From contig NZ_JAQSJE010000006.1 in NCBI RefSeq assembly GCF_028649535.1, positions 30,640-94,639 of the forward strand: a DNA stretch of 64,000 nucleotides, read 5' to 3'. Below the pieces are notes generated by a model, which ran no database searches, was not told the origin of the DNA, and saw only the letters and a program-made list of their open reading frames with translations. How positions within the stretch are numbered: the stretch's first letter is position 1; each line of letters starts with the position of its first letter. A program made the position numbers and the translations under genes. Below are positions 32,327-42,336 of the stretch, in pieces. Source of the DNA: Mannheimia cairinae (GTDB lineage Bacteria > Pseudomonadota > Gammaproteobacteria > Enterobacterales > Pasteurellaceae).

Positions 32327-32925
32327 GCTAACATCTCCTCAATTTGTTTCACTGCATCTACAGTAACAACCACTTTATCGAAAGCAATTAAGCTAACTGG
32401 GTCAATACCTTGAACATCACGTACATCTACTTTGTATAAGTTACGTGCTGCTAAGAATAAATTCTCATCTAAATTTGCAGTAATGATAAGAGCGTCAGTT
32501 AACGCCATATCTTTTAATTTTTGTGCTAATACTTTAGTTTTTGGTGCGTCAATTTCGAATTTCTCAACAACCACTAAACGGTCTTGACGAACTAATTCAG
32601 AAAGAATGCTTTTGATTGCACCACGGTACATTTTTTTGTTCACTTTTTGGCTGTGATCTTGTGGTTTCGCAGCAAAAGTGATACCACCTGAACGCCAGAT
32701 TGGTGATTTAACATCACCAGAACGAGCACGGCCTGTACCTTTTTGACGCCAAGGTTTTTTACCTGAACCAGACACTTCAGCACGAGTTTTTTGAGCACGA
32801 CTTCCTTGACGAGCACCTGCTGCATAAGCAACAACTACTTGGTGGATTAATGCTTCATTAAACTCACGTCCGAAGGTAGTTTCAGAAACAGTTAGTGCGT
32901 TTGCACCTACAACTTGTAATTCCAT
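32323..32925 (-). CDS. rplD: 50S ribosomal protein L4
   Basis: 200 residues (201 in E. coli): [20 protein letters not shown], with the loop [19 protein letters not shown] lining the exit tunnel. In E. coli L4 also represses its own operon through the rpsJ leader; a structured leader is present here. S10 operon. Confidence 0.98.
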   Translation of the reverse strand: MELQVVGANALTVSETTFGREFNEALIHQVVVAYAAGARQGSRAQKTRAEVSGSGKKPWRQKGTGRARSGDVKSPIWRSGGITFAAKPQDHSQKVNKKMYRGAIKSILSELVRQDRLVVVEKFEIDAPKTKVLAQKLKDMALTDALIITANLDENLFLAARNLYKVDVRDVQGIDPVSLIAFDKVVVTVDAVKQIEEMLA

Positions 32926-32940
32926 CTCTATCTCCTAGAC

Positions 32941-33573
32941 TTATGCTTTAACTGCTGGTTTTACGATAACATCACTATTAGTAGCACCTGGAACAGCACC
33001 TTTAACTAATAATAATTTACGCTCAGCATCTACACGAACAACTTCAAGTGATTGAACAGTTACACGCTCAGCACCTAAGTGTCCAGCCATTTTTTTACCT
33101 TTAAACACACGACCTGGAGTTTGGTTTTGACCAATAGAACCAAGTACACGATGTGATAAAGAGTTACCATGTGTAGCATCTTGAGTACGGAAGTTCCAAC
33201 GTTTAACACCACCTTGGAAACCTTTACCTTTTGATGTACCAGTAACATCTACTTTTTTAACATCTGTAAAGATGTCAACATTGATTTCTTGACCTAAAGT
33301 GAACTCTTGAGTTTCACCTTCAGTACGAAATTCCCATAAACCGCGTCCAGCTTCAACACCTGCTTTAACGAAATGGCCTGCTTCTGGCTTAGTTACACGA
33401 CTTGCTTTTTTAGAGCCAGTAGTAACTTGAATTGCAGAATAGCCGTCGTTTTCAAGGGTTTTAACTTGAGTAACACGGTTGGCTTCGATTTCGATAACGG
33501 TAACTGGAACAGACACGCCGTCTTCAGTGAAGACACGAGTCATACCAACTTTACGACCGATTAAACCAATCAT
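32941..33573 (-). CDS. rplC: 50S ribosomal protein L3
   Basis: 210 residues (209 in E. coli): [20 protein letters not shown], with [20 protein letters not shown], which includes the glutamine that PrmB methylates in E. coli. S10 operon, 25 nt after rpsJ. Confidence 0.98.
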   Translation of the reverse strand: MIGLIGRKVGMTRVFTEDGVSVPVTVIEIEANRVTQVKTLENDGYSAIQVTTGSKKASRVTKPEAGHFVKAGVEAGRGLWEFRTEGETQEFTLGQEINVDIFTDVKKVDVTGTSKGKGFQGGVKRWNFRTQDATHGNSLSHRVLGSIGQNQTPGRVFKGKKMAGHLGAERVTVQSLEVVRVDAERKLLLVKGAVPGATNSDVIVKPAVKA

Positions 33574-33598
33574 TGTAATAACCTCTTAAAATTCCCAA

Positions 33599-34079
<481 letters not shown>

Positions 34080-34080
34080 T

Positions 34081-34160
34081 CTCTATAAACCATAACTTAT
34101 GGTGTATTTTAGAGCGGAGCTATTCTACTAAAAGAATACTTTTAGTGCAACTCTTTTTTT
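34081..34160 (+). ncRNA. Candidate small RNA or attenuator leader upstream of sxy
   Basis: Two overlapping structures: CTCTA...TAGAG (34081-34085 with 34110-34114) enclosing ACCATA-ACT-TATGGT, and a terminator whose inner stem ACTAAAAG/CTTTTAGT (34127-34134, 34139-34146) is extended by AGAG/CTCT (34111-34114, 34151-34154) and followed by seven T. AGAG is needed by both folds, a terminator/anti-terminator layout. It ends 220 nt before sxy. Its promoter and function are unknown. Confidence 0.45.
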
Positions 34161-34379
34161 ATATTTCTTTTTGTAAAACAGAGAAAAAATTTATTACGAT
34201 ACACAACTTCCCTGTCGCTTCATTTGAAGTAACTCAAATAAAAGATAATTTTCTGTTTTTTTATTAAAACTTTTCGAGCAACTTCACACTTCTAACAAAT
34301 CAGAGTTGAAATTTATTTCATAACAGTATTTATTACTACTGAATTAACTATTTGTATAACACTATTCCAGGAGGACTCT

Positions 34380-35024
34380 ATGCAAACAATTAATGAAATC
34401 AAACAAGAAATCACGCCAATATTCACACCAATTATTGGAGAAATCCGCCTAAAAACTTACTTCTCTTATTATGCTGTTTTTAAAGATGATTTAATGATAG
34501 CACTCTATCAAAATAAAATGACATATTTGCGTATTGCCGAGCATTATTTAGAAATAATGCAAAAAAATCCTGAGACCTATACACTATCTGATGATAAAAT
34601 TGGTTTGCAAAGCAAAAAATTCTTTTATATTCCAAATTCTATACTGACGAATACAAAACTCTTTAACGATCTAACTTTTTCTATTCTTAATGAACTTAGG
34701 CAAAAACAGTACGAATCTAATAGAAAGAAGGCTACTCAAATTCGAAATCTACCTAATATGAACATCAAATTAGAAAGAATGCTTAAGAAAGTTGGTATCG
34801 ATTCTATTCAAAATTTTAATGATATCGGTTATATCTCTGCATATATCAAGCTTGTAAAACTTGGGGTTGATGCTAGCGAAGATTTACTATTTAAGTTAAA
34901 TGGTGCACTAAATCACCAATATATTTATACTTTTACTGAAATACAAAAACGAGAGCTTATGCAAGAAGCCAATCAAGCTCTCTATGCTAATGGTTTACGA
35001 AAACGTTTTTTTATTGAAAAATAA
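34380..35024 (+). CDS. sxy: Competence activator Sxy/TfoX
   Basis: 214 residues. N-terminal TfoX domain (about 1-105, with IGEIRLKTYFSYYAVFKDDLMIAL) and C-terminal TfoX domain with LPNMNIKLERMLKKVGIDSIQ, helix-hairpin-helix-like. Sxy works with CRP to switch on the competence (CRP-S) regulon, so it is the master regulator of the DNA uptake that spreads the uptake sequences seen here. Ribosome site AGGAGGA is strong. In H. influenzae the sxy mRNA folds to limit translation; a matching fold here is not obvious. Single-gene unit with a terminator at 35067. Confidence 0.93.
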   Translation: MQTINEIKQEITPIFTPIIGEIRLKTYFSYYAVFKDDLMIALYQNKMTYLRIAEHYLEIMQKNPETYTLSDDKIGLQSKKFFYIPNSILTNTKLFNDLTFSILNELRQKQYESNRKKATQIRNLPNMNIKLERMLKKVGIDSIQNFNDIGYISAYIKLVKLGVDASEDLLFKLNGALNHQYIYTFTEIQKRELMQEANQALYANGLRKRFFIEK

Positions 35025-35066
35025 TAATGTGATCCAAATCATAAAATCACTAAAAACTCTACTAAG

Positions 35067-35100
35067 GAACTGCTTTCGCAGTTCTTTTCTTTTTCTTTTA
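35067..35100 (+). terminator. Terminator of sxy
   Basis: GAACTGC (35067-35073) pairs with GCAGTTC (35078-35084) around a TTTC loop and is followed by a run of T. Confidence 0.85.
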
Positions 35101-35178
35101 TGTTAGTATTTCTTCATTACATACCTCTAAATTACTAGAGATCGTCAGATTTTCAATTCTAAAAATTAGGAGTACAAA

Positions 35179-36573
35179 ATGGAATATCGTATTGAAAAAG
35201 ATACAATGGGCGAAGTAAAAGTGCCTTCCAACCGTTATTGGGCGGCCCAAACTGAACGCTCACGTAATAATTTCAAAATTGGCCCAGAGGCTTCAATGCC
35301 AGTAGAGATCATCGAAGCATTTGCTTACTTAAAAAAAGCAGCTGCGTTTGCTAACACAGAGCTGGGTGTTTTACCTGCTGAAAAACGTGATTTAATTGCA
35401 ACTGCTTGTGATGAAATTCTTGCTAATAAACTAGATGGCGAATTCCCACTTGTAATTTGGCAGACAGGCTCTGGGACACAATCAAATATGAACCTGAATG
35501 AAGTGATTGCGAACCGTGCTCACGTTATTAACGGCGGTAAATTAGGCGAAAAATCAATTATTCACCCTAACGATGATGTAAATAAATCTCAATCTTCAAA
35601 CGATACCTATCCAACAGCAATGCACATCGCAGCTTACAAAAAAGTAGTTGAACATACTATCCCTTGTGTTAAACGCCTACAAAAAACTTTTGCAGAAAAA
35701 GCGGAAGCTTTTAAAAATGTTGTAAAAATTGGACGTACTCATTTAATGGACGCCACTCCATTAACATTAGGTCAAGAATTCTCCGCTTATGCGGCCCAAT
35801 TAGCATTTGGTATTAAGGCATTAGAAAACACTCTACCGCACTTATCCGAATTAGCTTTAGGCGGTACCGCAGTGGGAACTGGCTTAAATACCCCTAAAGG
35901 ATATGATGTAAAAGTCGCAGACTATATTGCTAAATTTACAGGCTTACCGTTTGTTACTGCACAAAATAAATTTGAAGCACTAGCCACTCACGATGCGATT
36001 GTTGAAACCCACGGGGCATTAAAACAAATTGCGGTTTCTTTATATAAAATTGCGAACGATATCCGTTTACTAGCCTCTGGTCCTCGTTCTGGTATTGGAG
36101 AAATCCTCATTCCTGAAAATGAGCCTGGTTCTTCTATTATGCCGGGTAAAGTAAATCCAACGCAGTGCGAAGCGATGACAATGGTGGCAGCACAAGTCTT
36201 AGGTAACGACACTACAATTTCGTTTGCAGGAACACAAGGACACTTCCAATTAAATGTCTTCAAACCTGTTATGGCAGCAAACTTCTTACAATCTGCCCAA
36301 TTATTAGGTGATGTTTGCGTCTCTTTCGATGAACATTGTGCTGTGGGAATTGAACCAAACTATCCTCGTATTAAACAACAACTTGATAACTCATTAATGT
36401 TAGTTACTGCATTAAATACACATATTGGTTATGAAAATGCAGCTAAAATTGCAAAAACGGCTCACAAAAATGGTACAACATTAAAAGAAGAGGCAATCAA
36501 TCTTGGCCTAGTTTCAGCTGAAGATTTTGATGCTTGGGTTCGCCCTGAAGATATGGTTGGAAGCTTAAAGTAA
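35179..36573 (+). CDS. fumC: Fumarate hydratase, class II
   Basis: 464 residues, full length. Interconverts fumarate and malate without an Fe-S cluster. Signature [15 protein letters not shown] (about 316-330), [13 protein letters not shown] (about 98) and [16 protein letters not shown] with the catalytic-site His. TTAGGAGTACAAA gives a good ribosome site. Single gene with its own terminator. Confidence 0.97.
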   Translation: MEYRIEKDTMGEVKVPSNRYWAAQTERSRNNFKIGPEASMPVEIIEAFAYLKKAAAFANTELGVLPAEKRDLIATACDEILANKLDGEFPLVIWQTGSGTQSNMNLNEVIANRAHVINGGKLGEKSIIHPNDDVNKSQSSNDTYPTAMHIAAYKKVVEHTIPCVKRLQKTFAEKAEAFKNVVKIGRTHLMDATPLTLGQEFSAYAAQLAFGIKALENTLPHLSELALGGTAVGTGLNTPKGYDVKVADYIAKFTGLPFVTAQNKFEALATHDAIVETHGALKQIAVSLYKIANDIRLLASGPRSGIGEILIPENEPGSSIMPGKVNPTQCEAMTMVAAQVLGNDTTISFAGTQGHFQLNVFKPVMAANFLQSAQLLGDVCVSFDEHCAVGIEPNYPRIKQQLDNSLMLVTALNTHIGYENAAKIAKTAHKNGTTLKEEAINLGLVSAEDFDAWVRPEDMVGSLK

Positions 36574-36589
36574 TTTAGTTCTTATCTGT

Positions 36590-36618
36590 AACACCCTAAT
36601 GCCTTAGGGTGTTATTTT
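36590..36618 (+). terminator. Terminator of fumC
   Basis: AACACCCTAA (36590-36599) and TTAGGGTGTT (36604-36613), a perfect 10-bp stem with a 4-base loop, then ATTTT. Confidence 0.9.
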
Positions 36619-36644
36619 AATTTTTTCTTTAAGATATCTAAGTA

Positions 36645-36685
36645 AAAGCCAAAAATAAAGCCTTGGGTTTCCCCAAGGCTTTTGC
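36645..36685 (-). terminator. Terminator after rplS
   Basis: AAAGCCTTGGG (36657-36667) pairs with CCCAAGGCTTT (36672-36682); the minus-strand tail is TTTATTTTTGG. It faces the fumC terminator. Confidence 0.85.
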
Positions 36686-36709
36686 ATTTTAAATGCTTGC
36701 TTGCCAAAA

Positions 36710-37060
36710 TTATTTGCCAAGACGCTCTTTAATACGTGCAGATTTACCTGAACGCTCACGTAAGTAGTAAAGTTTCGCTTTACGTACCGCACCTTTACGT
36801 TTAACTGTAATAGTGTCGATTACCGGTGAGTGAGTTTGGAATACACGTTCAACACCTACGCCGTTTGAAACTTTACGTAGTGTGAATGCAGAATGCAAGC
36901 CACGGTTACGAATTGCAATAACCACGCCTTCGAACGCTTGCAAACGTTTTTTACTACCTTCTACTACCCATACCTTAACTTCTAATGTGTCACCCGGACG
37001 GAAGCTAGGTACGTTTTGTTTTAACTGTTCTTGTTCAAGTTGTTTGATGATGTTACTCAT
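36710..37060 (-). CDS. rplS: 50S ribosomal protein L19
   Basis: 116 residues, [20 protein letters not shown], with [20 protein letters not shown] and [18 protein letters not shown]. It lies at the subunit interface. Last gene of rpsP-rimM-trmD-rplS, 25 nt after trmD. Confidence 0.98.
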   Translation of the reverse strand: MSNIIKQLEQEQLKQNVPSFRPGDTLEVKVWVVEGSKKRLQAFEGVVIAIRNRGLHSAFTLRKVSNGVGVERVFQTHSPVIDTITVKRKGAVRKAKLYYLRERSGKSARIKERLGK

Positions 37061-37085
37061 TTTTTTAACCTTCTAAATCCTAGAA

Positions 37086-37841
37086 TTAACTGATTTTGTG
37101 TTGTTTCTTAATCTTTGCCAACAACACGCGTTGTTCGTCAGTCAGAGCTAGGCTATCCAATAGCTCAGGGCGTCGTAACCACGTTCGTTCAAGCGATTGT
37201 TCCAACCGCCATTTGCGAATATTTTCGTGGTGTCCCGACATCAGTACTTCTGGGACAGGCATACCGTCTAACACTTCAGGACGGGTATAATGCGGGCAAT
37301 CTAATAAACCTTCTGCAAAAGAATCTTCTAGTGCTGAGGCTTGTTTGCCTAATACCCCCGGAACAAATCTTGCAACGGCATCAATCAATGTCATTGCAGG
37401 AAGTTCCCCCCCTGTTAAAACGTAATCTCCGATTGACCATTCTTCATCAACTTCAGCTTGAATCAATCGCTCATCAACCCCTTCATATCGTCCACAAATT
37501 AAAATCAATTTCTGATTTGAAGCTAGTGTTTGCACACCTGTTTGATCGAGTTTACGTCCTTGTGGAGAAAGATAAATCACTTTAGCTTCTCCACCCTCTA
37601 CTGCTCTGGCAGCCTCTTTTGCGGCAATAATTGCATCACGCAAAGGCTGAACCATCATTAACATTCCCGGACCACCGCCATAAGGGCGATCATCAACCGT
37701 TTTATGTTTATCAAAAGTGAAATCTCTCGGATTCCAACATTCAATCTGCAGTAGATTCTGTTTAACTGCACGTCCTGTTACCCCAAAATCGGTGATTGCT
37801 TTAAACATTTCAGGGAACAGTGAAATGATACCAATCCACAT
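37086..37841 (-). CDS. trmD: tRNA (guanine-N1-)-methyltransferase TrmD
   Basis: 251 residues. Methylates G37 of tRNAs to prevent frameshifts, using SAM bound in a deep trefoil knot. Marks: [36 protein letters not shown] and [16 protein letters not shown]. Operon between rimM and rplS. Confidence 0.97.
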   Translation of the reverse strand: MWIGIISLFPEMFKAITDFGVTGRAVKQNLLQIECWNPRDFTFDKHKTVDDRPYGGGPGMLMMVQPLRDAIIAAKEAARAVEGGEAKVIYLSPQGRKLDQTGVQTLASNQKLILICGRYEGVDERLIQAEVDEEWSIGDYVLTGGELPAMTLIDAVARFVPGVLGKQASALEDSFAEGLLDCPHYTRPEVLDGMPVPEVLMSGHHENIRKWRLEQSLERTWLRRPELLDSLALTDEQRVLLAKIKKQHKIS

Positions 37842-37886
37842 ATATAACGCCTCAAATGTTTTCCAAAGCTAACCGCATACCTGAGG

Positions 37887-38414
37887 TTAGAAACCAGCGT
37901 CCCACTCCACCGTAATTGTTTTGGTGGCGAGATCTACTCTTTTAACTACTTGTTCATATAAGAACGGGATCAATCGTTCTTGTTTTCCAAAAGCATCTTT
38001 GCTATTTGCTCGCACCACTAGCACATCGTTTGAACCTGTTTCCATCATCTCGGTGACTGTGCCCATTGTGTAGCCTTCTAGGTTTACCACTTGGCAGCCG
38101 ATTAAATCGTGCCAGTAATAATCGCCATCTTCCAATTCAGGAAACACAGATAAATCCACACCGATTTCGGCATTGGTTAATAACTGTGCAGTCTCACGGT
38201 CATCGGTACCGACTAATTTCACAATCAAATCATTGCTATGATAACGCCAGCTTTCTAATTCGATTGGTTGCCATTGCCCCTTAATTTTTAAGAACCACGG
38301 CTGATAATCGAAAATGCTTTCAGATTGTTCAGTTGATGAATAGAGGCGTAACCAGCCACGGATACCATAGGTTGAACCTAGTTTGCCGACAACTTCGATT
38401 TTTTGTTCGCTCAT
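37887..38414 (-). CDS. rimM: Ribosome maturation factor RimM
   Basis: 175 residues from the ATG at 38414; a GTG two codons upstream (38420) is also possible. N-terminal RimM domain ([20 protein letters not shown]) and C-terminal PRC-barrel ([20 protein letters not shown]). It binds S19 and helps 30S head maturation. Operon between rpsP and trmD. Confidence 0.96.
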   Translation of the reverse strand: MSEQKIEVVGKLGSTYGIRGWLRLYSSTEQSESIFDYQPWFLKIKGQWQPIELESWRYHSNDLIVKLVGTDDRETAQLLTNAEIGVDLSVFPELEDGDYYWHDLIGCQVVNLEGYTMGTVTEMMETGSNDVLVVRANSKDAFGKQERLIPFLYEQVVKRVDLATKTITVEWDAGF

Positions 38415-38455
38415 ACCCACCTACTTATTTAATTTTGTTTTGGCTTAAATAAAAA

Positions 38456-38704
38456 TTAAGCTGCTTTGCGAGCTTCTTTTACTAAAGAAGCAACACGGTC
38501 TGATAAATCAGCACCTTTTGTAACCCAAGCATCAACTTTAGCCACATCTAAACGTAAACGTTCAGCTTGACCTGTTGCTAATGGGTTGAAGAAACCGATA
38601 CGCTCGATAAAGCGACCGTCACGAGGTGAACGGCTGTCCGCTACCACGATTTGGTAAAATGGGCGTTTTTTAGCTCCGCCACGAGTTAAACGAATGGTTA
38701 CCAT
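38456..38704 (-). CDS. rpsP: 30S ribosomal protein S16
   Basis: 82 residues as in E. coli: [20 protein letters not shown], with [16 protein letters not shown]. Early 30S assembly protein. First gene of rpsP-rimM-trmD-rplS. Confidence 0.98.
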   Translation of the reverse strand: MVTIRLTRGGAKKRPFYQIVVADSRSPRDGRFIERIGFFNPLATGQAERLRLDVAKVDAWVTKGADLSDRVASLVKEARKAA

Positions 38705-38829
38705 AACCTTTCCTCTAATGTATTGATAGTAAAAATAAAACCCTCGTTCGAGGTGAGGGCGGTGAATTGTTCTAAAATCGTTAGAACAAGCGGTCGAATT
38801 ATACCGATTTTTTGCAAAAAAGCAAGAAT

Positions 38830-38852
38830 GGGTAGTATTGTTTCACTACCCT
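38830..38852 (-). terminator. Weak terminator-like hairpin downstream of the second esterase gene
   Basis: GGGTAGT (38830-38836) pairs with ACTACCC (38845-38851). On the minus strand a T run comes only after about ten bases, so the call is tentative. Confidence 0.4.
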
Positions 38853-38882
38853 ATATCTATATTAATGAATAAAACCAAAAAC

Positions 38883-39716
38883 TTAGTGATTCATCAACGA
38901 AAAACGCAGAAACTCGACAAAATGATCGGCCCAATGCATTTCGTGGTGAATTTCGTTTGCCATAATGCGGAGACGAATGTTATCTAGTGGCACGCCTGTG
39001 CGAATTAAAGCTTGGTAGTAATTTAGCGTACAGTCAATATAAGCTTGGTTCATATTGGAAATAAAGTGCGAGTCAATTTCATCGCCTTCATTCGTTCCCA
39101 CTTGAATAAATACTTTGGTGTTTGGATTAAGTGGATGTTGGTGGGTAAAGCGTAAAAAATCAGGTTCACTAAACCAAGAGGCAAGCGAAAACACGCCTAA
39201 ATGACCAAAAACTGTTGGGTAAGCATTGCCCATATAAGCAGTGATAATTCCGCCCATTGAGCTGCCAGCCAATAAGGTATGTTCACGCTGTGGCTTGGTA
39301 CGATAATGCACATCAATAAAAGGTTTTACCGTTTCAACCACCCACTTAGCATAATCAACCCCTAAACCACCAGCATTTTTCGTTTCTGGCGTGGAACCTG
39401 TTGTGGTTTTCCACGGACCATATTCATTTAAACGTTCTGTACCAGCATTATCAATGCCGACAATAATTAACTTAGGTAGCTCTTTATGATGTTTAATAGT
39501 CGGAATAATTTTCCACGAATGCCCGGAATAGGATTCTTTGCTATAAAACACATTCTGCCCATCGTGCATATATAATACGGGGTAATGCTCCCAGTTATCT
39601 GCACGATAATCTTTTGGTAATAACACTCGAATACGACGGTGTTGATGCAAATATGGCACATATAAAAAATGTTCCTGCATTTCCAGGTAGTAATGTTCAA
39701 GATATTTGTGTGCCAT
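38883..39716 (-). CDS. Esterase-family alpha/beta hydrolase (second paralogue)
   Basis: 277 residues, no signal peptide. Nucleophile Ser153 in LAGSSMGGIITAY; YPVLYMHDGQNVFY near residue 50 and IVGIDNAGTERLNEY near 90 are typical of the putative esterase / enterochelin-esterase-like group; a C-terminal histidine in HEMHWADHF could complete the triad. It shares its fold with the esterase next to the ATP-grasp gene. It stands alone, divergent from yjjI. The substrate is unknown. Confidence 0.8.
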   Translation of the reverse strand: MAHKYLEHYYLEMQEHFLYVPYLHQHRRIRVLLPKDYRADNWEHYPVLYMHDGQNVFYSKESYSGHSWKIIPTIKHHKELPKLIIVGIDNAGTERLNEYGPWKTTTGSTPETKNAGGLGVDYAKWVVETVKPFIDVHYRTKPQREHTLLAGSSMGGIITAYMGNAYPTVFGHLGVFSLASWFSEPDFLRFTHQHPLNPNTKVFIQVGTNEGDEIDSHFISNMNQAYIDCTLNYYQALIRTGVPLDNIRLRIMANEIHHEMHWADHFVEFLRFSLMNH

Positions 39717-39908
39717 TGTAATAATCTTCCTTCTTAAATAAATTTTTTACCTATTTTACACTTTAATCAAAATTGGGAAAACAAGCGGTTATAAAAAGTA
39801 AATATTTTGCAAATTTTTGGCTTTATTTTACCCCGAATAGAATAGGTTTAAATCTTTTTTTAAACGCAATCGTTTCCCTTATTCTTTTTTGATATATAAA
39901 ATCTAAAG

Positions 39909-39951
39909 TGTGATCTATGTCACAGTAATTTCTATTCAGCTTCGTTAGAAT
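39909..39951 (+). promoter_or_regulatory. Class II CRP-activated promoter of yjjI-yjjW-nupC
   Basis: TGTGATCTATGTCACA (39909-39924) has both perfect CRP half-sites TGTGA-N6-TCACA. A -10 box TAGAAT (39946-39951) puts the expected start near 39958, so the CRP site centres at about -41.5, the classic class II position. Confidence 0.8.
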
Positions 39952-39987
39952 GCGTGTCTCAAAATAAAGTGAAGAAGGAGTAAGATT

Positions 39988-41529
39988 ATGCAAGCATCAT
40001 TACAAGATATTCTCGATGTCGTAAAAGCAAAAAATTTAACTTATCAACAAAAATTAATGAGCTTAGGCAATATAGCCGAACGTTTATTTAACCCTGTTGA
40101 ATTGCTTGGCTATACTGAAGAAGAGTGGGAACACATTGAAAACCAGATGATTTGTGACCTAAATGAAGGCTATGCAATCTATCGCCCTCGCTATATTCTG
40201 CCTGACTATAATGTTTATATGCAAAAAGGCTGTAAATTCTTAGATTTACCACCGCCGACCAATTTAGATGAAGCATTAGACGGTTTACTTATTATCTATT
40301 CTCACGTGCCGTCTATTACCACTTTCCCTGTTTATATCGGACGTTTAGATGTCTTGCTTGAGCCATTTATTACCGATGAAGAGCAAGATTACATAAAAAT
40401 CAAACGTTTCTTAAACCATATTGATAAAACCATTGCAGATTCATTCTGCCACGCTAATGTCGGCCCTTATGACACCAAAGCCGGCCGCTTAATTTTAAAA
40501 GCCGTTATTGAGCTGGAAAACACCACGCCTAATATGTCAATTCGTTATGACAAACAAAAAACCTCTCGTGAATTTGCCGAACTTGCGGCAAAAGCGTGCT
40601 TATTGGTTTCAAAACCCTCTTTCGCTAACGATGCTTACTACACCCAAGATTTAGGCGAAGAGTACGGTATTGCAAGTTGCTATAACGCCTTACCGGAGTG
40701 TGGTGGTGCTTATACTTTAACTCGTTTACGTTTAGGTACTATCGGTAGAGCCTGTGCAAGCGTTGATGAAATGGTTAATGAACTCTTACCAAAAGTGGCA
40801 AAACTGGCTCTATCTACAATGGATAAACGCCATAAATTCTTAGTCGAAGAGAGCAACTTCTTTGAAAGCAGTTTCTTGGTAGAAGAAGGCTTTATCAAAC
40901 GTACTAACTTTACCAGTATGATTGCGATTGTCGGGCTTGCCGATGCGGTAAATCATTTACTAAAACAAGAAGACTTAAACGAAACCTTCGGGCAAAGCCA
41001 ACGAGGCGATGAAATTGCAACTTTAATTATGGATAAACTCCAAGCGGTTAATGACGCTCATAAAGGTATCTATGTAGAGCGTACCAACAACCAATATTTA
41101 CTCCACGCACAAGTGGGAGCAAGCAATCACGCTGAAGATAAAATGAACACCCCAGCTCACCGTATTCGTGTCGGCGAAGAACCAACTTTATTGGCACACT
41201 TAAAACAGTCTGCTCCATTCCATAAATATTTCCCATCAGGTACGGGCGATCTATTTGCATTCGACCAAACCTATACCGATCACTTAGATGCGGTGGTAGA
41301 TATTATTGATGGATCCTTTGCCCAAGGCTACCGCTACATAACCACTTACCTAAAAAATACCGATTTAATCCGAGTAACAGGGTATTTAGTGAAGAAAAGC
41401 GAGGTAGAACGCTACCGCAAAGGCGAAGCTGTTTTACGTGATACCACGTGGTACGGAGCAGGAACAGACGATTGTGCCAAAGTGTTCGACCGTCAATTAC
41501 GTGACCAAGAAAATGTGAATGCGGCATAA
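39988..41529 (+). CDS. yjjI: YjjI-family glycyl-radical enzyme
   Basis: 513 residues (516 in E. coli). The C-terminal RVTGYLV carries the glycyl-radical Gly465; a cysteine in YGIASCYNALPECGG is a candidate thiyl site. IYSHVPSITTFPVYIGRLD and FCHANVGPYDTKAGR match E. coli YjjI. It is oxygen-sensitive when active and must be switched on by YjjW, whose gene follows by 6 nt. The reaction of YjjI has not been established. Here it is cotranscribed with a nucleoside permease; in E. coli yjjI-yjjW borders the deo genes, so a nucleoside link is plausible. Confidence 0.92.
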   Translation: MQASLQDILDVVKAKNLTYQQKLMSLGNIAERLFNPVELLGYTEEEWEHIENQMICDLNEGYAIYRPRYILPDYNVYMQKGCKFLDLPPPTNLDEALDGLLIIYSHVPSITTFPVYIGRLDVLLEPFITDEEQDYIKIKRFLNHIDKTIADSFCHANVGPYDTKAGRLILKAVIELENTTPNMSIRYDKQKTSREFAELAAKACLLVSKPSFANDAYYTQDLGEEYGIASCYNALPECGGAYTLTRLRLGTIGRACASVDEMVNELLPKVAKLALSTMDKRHKFLVEESNFFESSFLVEEGFIKRTNFTSMIAIVGLADAVNHLLKQEDLNETFGQSQRGDEIATLIMDKLQAVNDAHKGIYVERTNNQYLLHAQVGASNHAEDKMNTPAHRIRVGEEPTLLAHLKQSAPFHKYFPSGTGDLFAFDQTYTDHLDAVVDIIDGSFAQGYRYITTYLKNTDLIRVTGYLVKKSEVERYRKGEAVLRDTTWYGAGTDDCAKVFDRQLRDQENVNAA

Positions 41530-41535
41530 TTTTCA

Positions 41536-42324
41536 ATGACCGCACTTTCAGATATTTTTGTGCCACTGCACCGCATTATTCCCTTCTCGAATGTAGAAGG
41601 GCAAGGTAATCGCACCAGCATTTTTTTACAAGGTTGCAAGCTAAACTGCCTTTACTGCCACAACCCTGAAACCATTCCTCGTTATACGGAAGAGGCAAAG
41701 CAGGTCAGCTTGCAATACTTATACGATCAAGTGATGGATGCCGTTCCCTTTATTCGAGGCGTAACAGTTTCAGGTGGCGAACCGACTATCCATCATAAAA
41801 AGTTAATTCCTTTATTTCAGGCATTAAAAGAGCAAGGACTGACTTGTTACCTTGATAGCAGTGGTTTTTTTGAATATGAAGTAACACAGCCGCTAATTGA
41901 TGTTACCGATAAATTTCTATTCGATTTAAAAGGAGACGGCATAGGCTTACAAAGCCTCTGCTTTGACCGCAAAAATCAGCAAGGGAAAGTGCCTGAGCAA
42001 GTTATTCCAACCGTGAATCATATTAAGCCGGAAAACCTTGCCCGTAATTTGCAAAATTTAGCCAAATTATTACCGCTTGGTAAAGTGGAAGAAGTGCGTT
42101 TAGTTTACCTAACGGAGTTTTACAACGCACAACATTTAATTCAAAAAGTGGCAGAACTTCTCAAGCCATACCCTGAAGTGATACTAAAAATTATTCGAGT
42201 GCATACTAAAGGGGCAAGAGACGAAGAAGGCTTAAAACCTTATGTGCCAACAATAGAACAAACAGATCAGTTGGCAGCCTTTGCCAAACAGTGTGGAATT
42301 CAAAAAATTATTACTATTTATTAA
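41536..42324 (+). CDS. yjjW: YjjW-type glycyl-radical-enzyme activating protein (radical SAM)
   Basis: 262 residues. Radical-SAM cluster motif C34-x3-C38-x2-C41 in LQGCKLNCLYCHNP, followed by GVTVSGGEPT. It makes the glycyl radical on YjjI from S-adenosylmethionine. As I recall, E. coli YjjW has a ferredoxin-like insert with extra clusters after the radical-SAM motif; here HNPETIPRYTEEAKQ runs directly on, so the insert is absent. Starts 6 nt after yjjI and ends 12 nt before nupC. Confidence 0.9.
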   Translation: MTALSDIFVPLHRIIPFSNVEGQGNRTSIFLQGCKLNCLYCHNPETIPRYTEEAKQVSLQYLYDQVMDAVPFIRGVTVSGGEPTIHHKKLIPLFQALKEQGLTCYLDSSGFFEYEVTQPLIDVTDKFLFDLKGDGIGLQSLCFDRKNQQGKVPEQVIPTVNHIKPENLARNLQNLAKLLPLGKVEEVRLVYLTEFYNAQHLIQKVAELLKPYPEVILKIIRVHTKGARDEEGLKPYVPTIEQTDQLAAFAKQCGIQKIITIY

Positions 42325-42336
42325 ACGGAGATCATT

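Noticed and set aside
35028-35043. CRP-like TGTGATCCAAATCATA upstream of fumC
   Set aside because: One half-site is imperfect and the sxy terminator lies between it and fumC, so it is unlikely to act on fumC.
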